The position numbers were made by a program, and so were the translations under genes. The notes beneath the pieces were generated by a model. The model searched no databases. It worked only from the letters and a program-made list of their open reading frames with translations, and was not told where the DNA came from. From assembly GCA_039029935.1 (NCBI GenBank), contig JBCCFC010000035.1, forward strand, positions 1 to 22,952: 22,952 nucleotides of DNA, in the 5' to 3' direction. The DNA is from G039029935 sp039029935. GTDB taxonomy: Bacteria > Chloroflexota > Anaerolineae > Caldilineales > Caldilineaceae. Positions 1 to 6,573 of this stretch are shown here, piece after piece (within the stretch, counting starts at the first letter, position 1; the number at the start of each line of letters is the position of its first letter).

Positions 1-453
1 ACCACTGTTGCTTCTTGTGCCGCCCCCTTCTGGCTTATACTCATGAATAAACAAAAAGGGTTTCTCAGGGATGCCTACACCACTGGCAATCATCCAATCT
101 ACTTTGCCAGATAGCTCAATATCGGTATCACTTCTCGCACTTTTGACTTTCGCCTCTAGGATGCGCTCCGAAAATGTAGATATTAATCGTTTGGCGTCAT
201 TAAAACGGGCTAATTTGACAACCTGTCCAATGAATTGCTCGCGTAGCTCCCACTCATTCCATTCTTCAATGAAAAACTCAGCCTCTTCAATCAGGAGGTC
301 CAAGGAGGTTTGTTCATAGTCATTCAATGTAATCGAAACTTCATCTGGTCTTGCAAGCCATACGTCCAATGCCTCAGATTGTTTTTCTCGCTGTAAATCA
401 AACTCTTTATGAAGCTCCCCTTTGTTCCATTGGTTAAACGTCTTTTTTTTCAT
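1..453 (-). CDS. PD-(D/E)XK-like nuclease family protein, 3' end outside window
   Basis: The reverse strand stays open from an ATG at 451-453 to the left edge (151 codons, no stop), so the gene is complete at its N-terminus and cut by the window at its C-terminus. A GGAG box sits 7 bases before the ATG. The protein starts MKKKTFNQWNKGELHKEF and continues with an acidic, Trp-rich helical region (IEEWNEWELREQFIG). Near residues 125-142 it has LSGKVDWMIASG followed by PFLFIHEYKPE. The Asp, then E-x-K on a hydrophobic strand, is the arrangement of PD-(D/E)XK nuclease-fold proteins. I recognise the general pattern from a family of uncharacterised proteins common in Chloroflexota, cyanobacteria and Bacteroidota whose function is unknown. 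Its role cannot be read from the neighbours: the next gene (paaB-like) is 290 bp upstream and belongs to another unit. Confidence 0.72.
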   Translation of the reverse strand, partial: MKKKTFNQWNKGELHKEFDLQREKQSEALDVWLARPDEVSITLNDYEQTSLDLLIEEAEFFIEEWNEWELREQFIGQVVKLARFNDAKRLISTFSERILEAKVKSARSDTDIELSGKVDWMIASGVGIPEKPFLFIHEYKPEGGGTRSNSG

Positions 454-479
454 AGTCTATCTCCCATCAATCCAACATA

Positions 480-626
480 GGCAAAAAGGCAAAAGTAACA
501 CATAGGCAAAAGTCACCGCCCAGAATGGGCGGTCTACGAGTGGTGATGCCCTCTGACGTAGCCCGCCCATTCTGGGCGGGGTGCTTGGCCCCATTTAATA
601 TACCGCGTGACTTTTGCTTTTTTGCC
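480..626. repeat. Nested foldback element (outer and inner inverted repeats)
   Basis: Outer arms 480-496 and 610-626 match as an inverted repeat at 16 of 17 bases. A second pair, 506-516 and 607-617, is a perfect 11-base match. Inside lie arms 515-538 and 557-580, which are near-perfect inverted copies of each other, and each is itself a palindrome around CCGCCCAGAATGGGCGG. The whole 147 bp can fold into a long hairpin. This resembles a MITE or REP-type element. It carries no ORF of substance. Confidence 0.6.
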
Positions 627-631
627 AAAAT

Positions 632-694
632 AGTATCACAGAGTGGTAACCTGCGGAGGTAACAGATTAGCAATCTATTTTACTGCTTTTATAT
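632..694. repeat. 63-bp dispersed palindromic repeat, copy 1
   Basis: This segment aligns along its whole length with 10655-10715 (roughly 70% or more identical by eye). Both share the order AGTRTCRCAGA, AACCTGCG, CAGATTRGCAATCT and CTACTGG/TTACTGC. Each contains a small palindrome around the AGATT..AATCT core. It sits downstream of the paaB-like gene with no coding function. The family is REP-like; the second copy interrupts a DUF3237 gene. Confidence 0.6.
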
Positions 695-705
695 TTTTCT
701 ATGCA

Positions 706-746
706 ACAAAAAAATCCGTTCCCCATCTAAATCCGCTGTCGTACTA
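706..746. repeat. Single arm of the foldback repeat found at 21311-21398
   Basis: The sequence AAAAAATCCGTTCC, then AAATCCGSTGT and GTA(C/T)TA, follows the same order as the right arm of the foldback at 21364-21398. A related block with the same beginning and end lies at 3201-3247. The paaB-like stop codon (744-746, TAG on the minus strand) falls inside this repeat, so the repeat supplies the end of that gene. Confidence 0.5.
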
Positions 747-968
747 CGCAGGCGCAATCACAGTCGTAATCTCTGTCCGTTTGACAAGAACCATCTCCTG
801 CCATTTCCATTCGTCGTAGAGTTTGGCTGCATACAGTTGTGCCAGCTCGTCATCGTTAGCAACCACGCTGCCGATGTGATGGAGATGATCTTCTCGAAAA
901 CGGGCAAAGACTTCGTAGACCTGGCCTTCTGGCGTTTGTGTTGGTAGCGTTTGTGTTGGTGGTGTCAT
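744..968 (-). CDS. paaB: PaaB-like subunit of a phenylacetyl-CoA epoxidase-type oxygenase
   Basis: A 74-residue protein. Its core, QVYEVFARFREDHLHHIGSV followed by ANDDELAQLYAAKLYDEW, matches the PaaB family (GxxH(V/I)GSxxAxDxxxAxxxAxxxY). In the known complex PaaB is a small structural subunit that bridges the PaaA/PaaC catalytic core; it carries no cofactor. E. coli PaaB is about 95 residues, so this version is short. I place the start at the ATG at 966-968 because it overlaps the paaD-like stop in an ATGA; a longer frame running up to 1043 lies inside the paaD-like gene. It is the last gene of the run, and its stop lies in a dispersed repeat. The family call is good; the substrate is unknown. 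Confidence 0.8.
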   Translation of the reverse strand: MTPPTQTLPTQTPEGQVYEVFARFREDHLHHIGSVVANDDELAQLYAAKLYDEWKWQEMVLVKRTEITTVIAPA

Positions 969-1360
969 ACAACAATCCCCCATTGTTTCAGCTTTTCTGC
1001 CCCGCTTGGGGTCAACATTTTGCGGGTCCAAGGCGGGTCCCAAACAACATCCAGTTTGACATCAGAGACACTTGGTTCTGCCAGCAGGCGTTCTTGCACA
1101 TCCTCGATGATATATTCCATGCACGGGCATCCCATTGAGGTGAAGCTTAGGTCAACATGCGCTGTCCCCTGATCAAGGAGAATTTTATAGACTAGCCCCA
1201 TCTCCACCACGCTCACAGGGTATTCAGGGTCTTCGACCTCATCCAACGCTTGCCAGAGGGTTGCCTCTTCGGTGGATGCGGTGGCACGTGCAGTGGCGAC
1301 GCGGGGTGGGGCTTTGGGGGCATATTCCTGCTTCACCCCATCAATATACACGGCTGTCAT
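965..1360 (-). CDS. paaD: PaaD-like MIP18/DUF59 protein (Fe-S or diiron maturation factor)
   Basis: A 131-residue protein of the MIP18/DUF59 family. After a variable ~30-residue leader it reads EEATLWQALDEVEDPEYPVS, then a strand-rich region with SMGCPCMEYIIEDVQ, and ends in DPPWTRKMLTPSGAEKLKQW. The DPEYP and GCPC segments are family hallmarks, and the WTRKML..GAEKL tail is PaaD-like. PaaD helps mature the epoxidase. Classical PaaD (about 165 residues) ends in a cysteine-rich zinc-binding segment. That segment is absent here, because the protein stops directly after the GIVV tail. The gene overlaps paaA-like by 4 bp at its start and paaB-like by 4 bp at its end, which implies translational coupling. 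Confidence 0.85.
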   Translation of the reverse strand: MTAVYIDGVKQEYAPKAPPRVATARATASTEEATLWQALDEVEDPEYPVSVVEMGLVYKILLDQGTAHVDLSFTSMGCPCMEYIIEDVQERLLAEPSVSDVKLDVVWDPPWTRKMLTPSGAEKLKQWGIVV

Positions 1361-2319
1361 GCAACAATCTCCTGCCAGCGACGCGTCCCAACCTCGATAT
1401 CGTTTAGCTCACCATAGCCACGTTGAATTTCGCTCACAAATTTCTCATTATTGGGACCACGCGCTTTCCAACGGTCGATTACCCGATCCCAGCCAATCTG
1501 CCCCTCTTCAAAGACCCAGCGCTTGGCTTCGGCATCAAAGCGCGATGGAAACGGGAAGGTCACGACGTACTTTTCCTCTTTTTCATCATAGTGAGCAGGC
1601 ACATCCAGATCAAGCGAATTGAGGAAAGGAATCGCAGTACTCATCCAGATTTGGCGCAGTTCATCATTGGTATAGCCTTTAAAGCCATATTCAATTTGAA
1701 TGCTGTGCTTCTTGTGTGTATCGGGCAGGCCAAACCATTCCACTGTGAGCGGGAACATCCAATCGACCGCGCGTTGCAGCCGCTCATGTCCACCGGGCAG
1801 CTCGTTGATTTTGCGCATCCATGTTTCGCCATGTCGCAGATGGAAGGTCTCTTCCTTATCGACTTTGACCAGCGCCCGTTTCCAAGGACCATATGTGGTA
1901 TGCTTGAAGACATCGCTCAACAACACAAAGCCCGCACGGTCATAGAGCGCATTGGCGACCACGAGCTCATCCCATGTTTCCAGCGGTACATCAAAGGCAT
2001 AGGGATATTTGAAGTCATTGGCGCGTCGCTCATAGACCAGATGCTCCTTGCTCACGCCCAAATCCTCCAGCATCCGATAGGCGATGTGGGCATGACCCAT
2101 CTCGTCCTGAATAATACTCATGGCTGAAACATAGGCATTGGTGGAGGGCGCATCTTGGGCGGCAAGGTAGTAGGCGGGTGCAGAGATGAGTTCGGTGTCT
2201 GCCGAAACCGTTAAAATGCGCTTTATTCCTTCCAGATAGGTTGGACTCATGTGATCGATGGTCTCGATCATCTTGTTGTGACCAAGGCGTTCTCGCACTT
2301 CATTTTCGGTTAAGTGCAT
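1357..2319 (-). CDS. paaA: PaaA-like diiron oxygenase catalytic subunit
   Basis: A 320-residue protein of the ferritin-like PaaA/PaaC family, close in length to E. coli PaaA (about 309). The expected diiron ligands are all visible: E43 (TELISAPAYY), E73 and H76 (QDEMGHAHIAY), D127 (LYDRAGF), and E157 and H160 (KEETFHLRHGE). The segments TTYGPWKRALVKV and YTNDELRQIW also match PaaA closely. PaaA binds the aryl-CoA substrate and, with diiron and O2, forms the ring 1,2-epoxide. The start is an ATG with AAGGAG 7 bases upstream, and the upstream hydratase gene ends 2 bp before it. No PaaC-like partner or PaaE reductase is seen in the window. It is not BoxB, which is about 150 residues longer. The exact CoA-thioester substrate is unknown; benzoyl-CoA or a substituted relative is possible given the ligase at 15235. 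Confidence 0.88.
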   Translation of the reverse strand: MHLTENEVRERLGHNKMIETIDHMSPTYLEGIKRILTVSADTELISAPAYYLAAQDAPSTNAYVSAMSIIQDEMGHAHIAYRMLEDLGVSKEHLVYERRANDFKYPYAFDVPLETWDELVVANALYDRAGFVLLSDVFKHTTYGPWKRALVKVDKEETFHLRHGETWMRKINELPGGHERLQRAVDWMFPLTVEWFGLPDTHKKHSIQIEYGFKGYTNDELRQIWMSTAIPFLNSLDLDVPAHYDEKEEKYVVTFPFPSRFDAEAKRWVFEEGQIGWDRVIDRWKARGPNNEKFVSEIQRGYGELNDIEVGTRRWQEIVA

Positions 2320-2321
2320 GA

Positions 2322-3104
2322 TTACGCTCCTTGATAAACAGGCGGGCGCTTCTCACTAAATGCAGCAAATCCTTCAGCTGCGTCTTTGGTGTCATAAAGT
2401 GGTGCAATGAGTTTTCGTTCCAAGGCCAGTCCATCTTCCAAGCTCGATTCCATGCCATCATAGACCGCACGTTTGATGGAGCCGATAGCGACGGATGCAC
2501 CATTAGCGACCTTATGGGCATAGGCTTGTACATCGTTGGCAAACGTTTCTGCGTCGAGGAGTTGGTTGACAATGCCCAGATTCAATGCCGTCTGTGGGTC
2601 AACACGTTCGCCTGTGATCATCATTTCGAGTGCCTTGTTTGGACCAATTAAACGGGACAGGCGTTGTGTACCGCCGTTGCCAGGCAAAATGCCTAGCGTG
2701 ACTTCGGGCAACCCCAGATAGTAGCGGCTATTTTTGGCAAGTCGAATATCGCAAGCCAATGATATCTCCAGCCCACCACCCAATGCATGACCGTTGATTG
2801 CTGCAATGTATATCTTGCGACTCGCAGCCATCCTGCTTAGTTGTTCATGTCCATAGTCAATCATTGCCATGTTGTCTTCGGTTGAGTTTGCTAGAAACGC
2901 CTTAATGTCGGCTCCCGCTGAAAAGAATTTTTCCGAGGCACTCTGTAAGACCACAACGCGCACATCATCATCCGCCTCAACTGCATCAATTGCAGCACCT
3001 AACTGACGCATAAACTCGATTTCATAGCTGTTAGCTGGTGGTCGGTCCAGTGTAATCGTGCCAACCTTGTCTCTTCCTTCAAATCGTACAACTTGCTCTG
3101 TCAT
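2322..3104 (-). CDS. Enoyl-CoA hydratase/isomerase (crotonase family)
   Basis: A 260-residue crotonase-fold protein of standard length. The two oxyanion-hole segments are FSAGADIKAF (about residues 61-70) and NGHALGGGLEI (104-114). Both acid residues of true hydratases are kept: E113 (GGGLEI) and E134 (GLPEVTLGILPGNGGTQRL). It should therefore hydrate an enoyl-CoA double bond rather than only isomerise. The ATG has AAGGAG 6 bases upstream. The paaA-like start lies 2 bp past its stop, so the genes are co-transcribed. In phenylacetate catabolism PaaF, PaaG and PaaB-type crotonases act after ring epoxidation, which fits here. Family certain, step in pathway inferred. Confidence 0.93.
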   Translation of the reverse strand: MTEQVVRFEGRDKVGTITLDRPPANSYEIEFMRQLGAAIDAVEADDDVRVVVLQSASEKFFSAGADIKAFLANSTEDNMAMIDYGHEQLSRMAASRKIYIAAINGHALGGGLEISLACDIRLAKNSRYYLGLPEVTLGILPGNGGTQRLSRLIGPNKALEMMITGERVDPQTALNLGIVNQLLDAETFANDVQAYAHKVANGASVAIGSIKRAVYDGMESSLEDGLALERKLIAPLYDTKDAAEGFAAFSEKRPPVYQGA

Positions 3105-3123
3105 GTCGTTCTCCTTATAAGTT

Positions 3124-3143
3124 GGGCTTGATATATCAAGCCC
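3124..3143. other. 20-base perfect palindrome between aldH and crotonase genes
   Basis: GGGCTTGATATATCAAGCCC is a perfect dyad (10-base half-sites). It lies 20 bp upstream of the crotonase start in the only sizeable gap inside the run. It may be an operator for the neighbouring TetR protein or just an RNA hairpin. No second copy was found elsewhere in the window. Confidence 0.4.
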
Positions 3144-3200
3144 CTACGAGCCATATGATACAATGAGAAAAGGAACGAATTGTAGCCTTCATACACGGGC

Positions 3201-3247
3201 AGAATCCGTTCCCCTCCGGGGAACCCTTTGGGTCCCGTTGTAGTATG
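3201..3247. repeat. Repeat block related to 706-746, with GC-rich hairpin
   Basis: The block begins AGAATCCGTTCC and ends GTTGTAGTATG, the same ends as the repeat at 706-746 and the right arm at 21364-21398. The middle differs: GTTCCCC-tcc-GGGGAAC (3208-3224) forms a tight hairpin. The block runs up to the aldehyde dehydrogenase stop codon, as the 706-746 copy does for the paaB-like gene. Confidence 0.4.
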
Positions 3248-4711
3248 TTAAACATCCAAGCCGCCAAACACGGCTCCCTTGCTTTCTAGATAGTAATCAA
3301 TCGCTTCCGGTCCATGCTCGTGACCGATGCCCGACGCCTTGATGCCCCCAAAGGGTAGCTCGTCATAGCCATAGTGGATTTGGTTGATCCATGTCATGCC
3401 TGCGTCGATCTCACGCACCGCTTTGTTGGCCCACGCCATGTTGTTGGTCCAGATGGATGACCCCAAGCCGTACTCGGTGTCATTGGCTTTGGCAATGGCC
3501 TCCTCAATAGAACTGACACGGAAAACGGGCAGCACTGGGCCAAAGACTTCCTCACGCACAAGGCGACTATCTTTTGGCGCATCCGCAACCACCGCTGGTT
3601 CAAAGTAGGTTCCATTGGCAAGGTCTGGATTGTCTGGGCGTTTGCCACCGACCAGCACCTTTGCACCCTTGTCAACTGCATCTTGCAACTGCGCTTCAAT
3701 CTCTTCCAGTTGGAATTGTGCATGAATTGGCCCCATACGCACGCGTGGTTTCTCTGGCCGTGTCGTGGGGTCGCCCACTTCGTAGCGCGCCACCTTTTTC
3801 ACCAAACCATCGACAAACTCGTCGTAAATTTCATCAAAGACATAGAGTCGTTTGACGGCCAAACAAGCCTGACCCGCATTCCAGAAACGTCCAATCATTG
3901 CACCGTTGATGGCCTTGCGCATATCGGCATCTGGACAGACAATCATAGGATCTGAGCCACCCAATTCAAGCGTCACACGTGTGAAGTCAGGCGAAGCCAG
4001 TGACATGACTCGCTGCCCCGTCTTGGATGAACCTGTAAAGGCTACACGTTTTACATCCGAATGTGTGATCAATGGTTCACCAATCTCTGGCCCATAACCT
4101 GTGACACATTGTAGCACACCTGCGGGTAAGCCCGCCTCGTTGAGCAAGCCAATCACCCTCAGTGTTGCCAATGGTGTCGATTCCGATGGTTTGATAATCA
4201 GCGGACAGCCCGCAATCAAGGCTGGGCCAATCTTTGTTCCTGCCAATGTCAGTGGGAAGTTCCAAGGCACAATACCGACAGAGACGCCAACAGGTCGCTT
4301 GAAGAGGATGCCATAGTTGTTTTTGCCCATTGCTGGCGGCACAGGAACATACGAACCACGCATTTTACTCGCCAAATCGGCATAGAATTCCATGCCATGA
4401 ATAAAGTGGTGAAACTCGCCATTGGCCTCAAACAGCGGTTTGCCCTGCTCGGCAGTCAGCATTCCCACAATCTCTTTGGCGTTTTCCTGCAAAAGCGCGA
4501 TGCCCTTGCGCAACAGTTTCGCCTTGTCATCAGCAGGTGTATCCGCCCACGCTGGAAACGCTGCTACCGCTGCCGCCACTGCCGACTCAGCATCCGCCGC
4601 TTCACCAAAAGGAACCGAATCCAGCACTTCTCCCGTCGCCGGATTTTTGATCTCATAGGTACGGCCACTCTGGGCATCCACCCACTCGCCGTTGATAAAC
4701 ATCTGCGCCAT
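3248..4711 (-). CDS. NAD(P)-dependent aldehyde dehydrogenase (succinate-semialdehyde DH-like)
   Basis: About 487 residues, full length for the ALDH superfamily. Visible motifs in order: IVPWNFPL (about 148-155), KPSESTPL (cofactor site), FTGSSKTGQRVM (Rossmann segment), LELGGSDP with the general-base Glu at about 249, GQACLAVKR with the catalytic Cys at about 283, and EEVFGPVLPVFR. The N-terminal INGEWVDAQSG and these motifs are closest to the GabD/semialdehyde dehydrogenase group. There are two adjacent ATGs; the second (4709-4711) is 6 bases from AAGGAG and is preferred over the one at 4714. In this operon it could oxidise the semialdehyde released by ring cleavage, the role of BoxD or the PaaZ dehydrogenase domain. 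Family certain, substrate inferred. Confidence 0.93.
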   Translation of the reverse strand: MAQMFINGEWVDAQSGRTYEIKNPATGEVLDSVPFGEAADAESAVAAAVAAFPAWADTPADDKAKLLRKGIALLQENAKEIVGMLTAEQGKPLFEANGEFHHFIHGMEFYADLASKMRGSYVPVPPAMGKNNYGILFKRPVGVSVGIVPWNFPLTLAGTKIGPALIAGCPLIIKPSESTPLATLRVIGLLNEAGLPAGVLQCVTGYGPEIGEPLITHSDVKRVAFTGSSKTGQRVMSLASPDFTRVTLELGGSDPMIVCPDADMRKAINGAMIGRFWNAGQACLAVKRLYVFDEIYDEFVDGLVKKVARYEVGDPTTRPEKPRVRMGPIHAQFQLEEIEAQLQDAVDKGAKVLVGGKRPDNPDLANGTYFEPAVVADAPKDSRLVREEVFGPVLPVFRVSSIEEAIAKANDTEYGLGSSIWTNNMAWANKAVREIDAGMTWINQIHYGYDELPFGGIKASGIGHEHGPEAIDYYLESKGAVFGGLDV

Positions 4712-4734
4712 CATTTTCTCCTTCGTTTTGTGTT

Positions 4735-4857
4735 TAGGTGGTCAGCTAGTCAGGTGGTCAGCTTGTCAGGCAGTCAGCTTGTCAGCTTGCTGAAGTGCTG
4801 ACCACCTGAAGTGCTGACCACCTGACTAGCTGACTAGCTGACTGCCTGACTACCTAC
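4735..4857. repeat. GTCAG/CTGAC pentamer-rich inverted repeat array
   Basis: About 120 bp made almost entirely of GTCAG-type pentamers on the left half and CTGAC on the right. Segments 4741-4762 and 4813-4834 are a perfect 22-base inverted repeat, and the units GCTGACCACCTGAAGT and GTCAGCTTGTCAG recur between them. The array fills the gap between the regulator and aldehyde dehydrogenase genes and extends into the regulator's 3' end, where it encodes its last residues (SQAVS). Confidence 0.75.
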
Positions 4858-5427
4858 TCCGTTAAAAAACAGCGATGTTACATGCACTGCCATCTCTTTG
4901 GGTGTCTTAAATTGCTGTCGTGCATAGTCGTTGAGATGAACTTCCACAATGGCGACAAATTGCCAGGCCAATAGCCGCGCATTGCCAGGGATAATTTCGT
5001 CCGTCTCGATGCCATCTAAAATAATTGCCTCAATTTGGCTGGGGAGAGCATCTTGATAGGCCGTGACGAGCTGCTCTCGGGTTTTATCGGTGAAGCGGTT
5101 GGCATCTCGACGGACCAATTGAATTACATATTGTTGCTCACGGGGCTGTTCGAGGTATAAATCGGTTAACTGTGTCAGTCGCTCCTGTGCGCTGCCGGAT
5201 GCCTCTACTGCTTGCCGGAGCAAAAGGTGCAGCCCATTTAGATAACGAACCATCATTTGTAAAAATAAGTCTTGCTTATTTTTGAAATGATGATAGATGG
5301 CTCCTTTTGTGATGTTGGCCTCCTGCGCAATCGCCGCAACGGTCACATCGTCATAGCTATTTGCAACAAACGCCTTCTGTGTCGCATCCAATATCTGTGC
5401 AATTGTCGTATGTGATTTTTCGTACAT
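4834..5427 (-). CDS. TetR/AcrR family transcriptional regulator
   Basis: A 197-residue protein. The N-terminal helix-turn-helix domain (about 8-55) carries the family pattern: ILDATQKAFVANSYDDVTVA followed by IAQEANITKGAIYHHFKNK. The rest is the helical ligand-binding and dimer domain typical of TetR proteins, which usually respond to small hydrophobic molecules or acyl-CoAs. It is the first gene of the minus-strand run that continues with aldehyde dehydrogenase, crotonase and paaADB-like genes, so it probably controls that operon and itself. The ATG has only a weak AGGG upstream. The C-terminal five residues come from the pentamer repeat array, so the original tail may have been altered. Confidence 0.92.
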   Translation of the reverse strand: MYEKSHTTIAQILDATQKAFVANSYDDVTVAAIAQEANITKGAIYHHFKNKQDLFLQMMVRYLNGLHLLLRQAVEASGSAQERLTQLTDLYLEQPREQQYVIQLVRRDANRFTDKTREQLVTAYQDALPSQIEAIILDGIETDEIIPGNARLLAWQFVAIVEVHLNDYARQQFKTPKEMAVHVTSLFFNGVGSQAVS

Positions 5428-5439
5428 ATGTCCCTGACC

Positions 5440-5508
5440 AGACCTCCGGGAGGTGTCTAGTAAAGATTGAGCACATCCCAGCCATCTACAGACACCTCCC
5501 GGAGGTCT
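5440..5508. repeat. 19-base perfect inverted repeat, each arm palindromic
   Basis: Arms 5440-5458 (AGACCTCCGGGAGGTGTCT) and 5490-5508 are exact reverse complements, and each contains the palindrome CCTCCGGGAGG. The spacer is 31 bp. The element lies in the divergent gap between the TetR gene and the hydrolase gene, so it may be a REP/MITE-type insert. An operator is less likely given its length and symmetry. Confidence 0.6.
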
Positions 5509-5529
5509 TAACCGATGACCAAGACCAAT

Positions 5530-5558
5530 TTGTAATTTGCACTAAATTTTGGTACAAT
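5530..5558 (+). promoter_or_regulatory. Candidate sigma-70 promoter for the hydrolase gene
   Basis: TTGTAA (5530-5535), a 17-base spacer and TACAAT (5553-5558) lie about 68 bp upstream of the hydrolase ATG. The spacing is ideal and each hexamer deviates from consensus by a base or two. It points rightwards, away from the TetR gene. Confidence 0.45.
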
Positions 5559-5625
5559 CCACAAAAAGATACCGACTGGTAGGTATTTTACTTAATAAGC
5601 AGACGCATGTCAAGTGGGATATTAT

Positions 5626-6411
5626 ATGAATGAATTTATCGAAGTCAACGGATGTATGCTTGAAATGAATCATCGGGTCGTTGATGTAGAGAGACCAACA
5701 CTAATTTTTTTACATGAAGGGTTGGGGAGTATTCGACAATGGCGTGACTTTCCGGAAGAAGTCGGCAGGGCAACGGGATGTAACACGTTGGTCTACAATC
5801 GCGCTGGCTATGGGTCATCAGACCTAGCGATTGTGCCACGCCAAGTCACCTATATGCATGATGAAGGGTTAATCGTCCTCCCAGCGTTGATCGATGCGCT
5901 CCAAATTGGCAAACACATTTTAATTGGGCACTCGGATGGTGGTTCTATTGCGCTGATTTATGGTGGCGGAGCCGCTTCCCCAAACTTGCTGGGTATCATT
6001 ACCGAAGCCGCACACGTTTTCAACGAAGATATTACGGTGAAGTCAATTGAGGAAGCCAAAGAGGTTTACCAGACGGCCGAACTGCGTGAAAAGCTCGCAA
6101 AGAATCACCCCAATGTGGATCACACATTTTGGGGATGGAATGACATTTGGCTGCACCCTGATTTTTATCATTGGAACATTGAAGAGTATTTACCCACAAT
6201 TGGTGTCCCGGTTCTTGTGATGCAGGGGTTGGATGATCAATATGGGACATTGGCGCAGGTGGATGCCATTGTGAGTGGGATTGGGACAACCACACAAACG
6301 CAACCACCTGTAGAAAAAGAGTTGATTCCTGACTGTATGCACACACCGCATAAAGAGCAGCATGACCATACATTGGATGCCATGACTGCTTTTATTCACA
6401 ACATCAGCTAA
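5626..6411 (+). CDS. Alpha/beta hydrolase-fold protein
   Basis: A 261-residue protein. Visible elements: the oxyanion segment LIFLHEGLGS (about 26-35), the nucleophile elbow GHSDGGS with Ser103, an acid at QGLDDQYG (Asp203/204) and a histidine at CMHTPHKEQ (about His239). The full Ser-Asp-His triad is thus present and the length is standard. The substrate cannot be told; ester, lactone or ring-cleavage product hydrolases all look like this. An in-frame GTG at 5614 would add MGYY; I prefer the ATG at 5626, although neither has a strong ribosome site. It faces away from the TetR-led operon and follows a fair promoter at 5530-5558. Confidence 0.88.
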   Translation: MNEFIEVNGCMLEMNHRVVDVERPTLIFLHEGLGSIRQWRDFPEEVGRATGCNTLVYNRAGYGSSDLAIVPRQVTYMHDEGLIVLPALIDALQIGKHILIGHSDGGSIALIYGGGAASPNLLGIITEAAHVFNEDITVKSIEEAKEVYQTAELREKLAKNHPNVDHTFWGWNDIWLHPDFYHWNIEEYLPTIGVPVLVMQGLDDQYGTLAQVDAIVSGIGTTTQTQPPVEKELIPDCMHTPHKEQHDHTLDAMTAFIHNIS

Positions 6412-6494
6412 CCATACTTATTTGAGATAGCGGTAACGGACATGGAACAGCAACCATTTTATCATGATACCCACAACAAATAGACACAATCATG

Positions 6495-6541
6495 CGTAAC
6501 ACAAGCGGACAGCCTATTACGGATAGAATGTTCGTGTTACG
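6495..6541. other. Short inverted repeat upstream of the MenG/UbiE gene
   Basis: CGTAACAC (6495-6502) and GTGTTACG (6534-6541) are perfect reverse complements with a 31-base spacer. They lie in the 160-bp gap before the methyltransferase start. Function unknown: possibly a regulator site or the 5' leader hairpin. Confidence 0.3.
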
Positions 6542-6573
6542 TGATAAATTTATGAAAGCAGAAGAACATACTT

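Noticed and set aside
71..319. Plus-strand ORF at the left edge
   Set aside because: The minus strand here encodes a continuous protein with a ribosome site and nuclease-like motif running off the window; the plus ORF is its shadow.
969..1043. N-terminal extension of the paaB-like frame
   Set aside because: It is out-of-frame paaD coding sequence; the ATGA overlap at 965-968 gives a natural start.
1423..2127. Long plus-strand open frame (234 codons)
   Set aside because: It lies wholly antisense to the PaaA-like gene, which has clear family motifs; the plus-strand frame shows none.
1357..2319. BoxB (benzoyl-CoA epoxidase) identity for the diiron protein
   Set aside because: The length and the TYGPWKRALVKV / TNDELRQIW segments fit PaaA; BoxB is about 470 residues.
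4735..4857. CRISPR array
   Set aside because: Units are 5-16 bases, partly inverted, with no regular spacer length and no cas genes.
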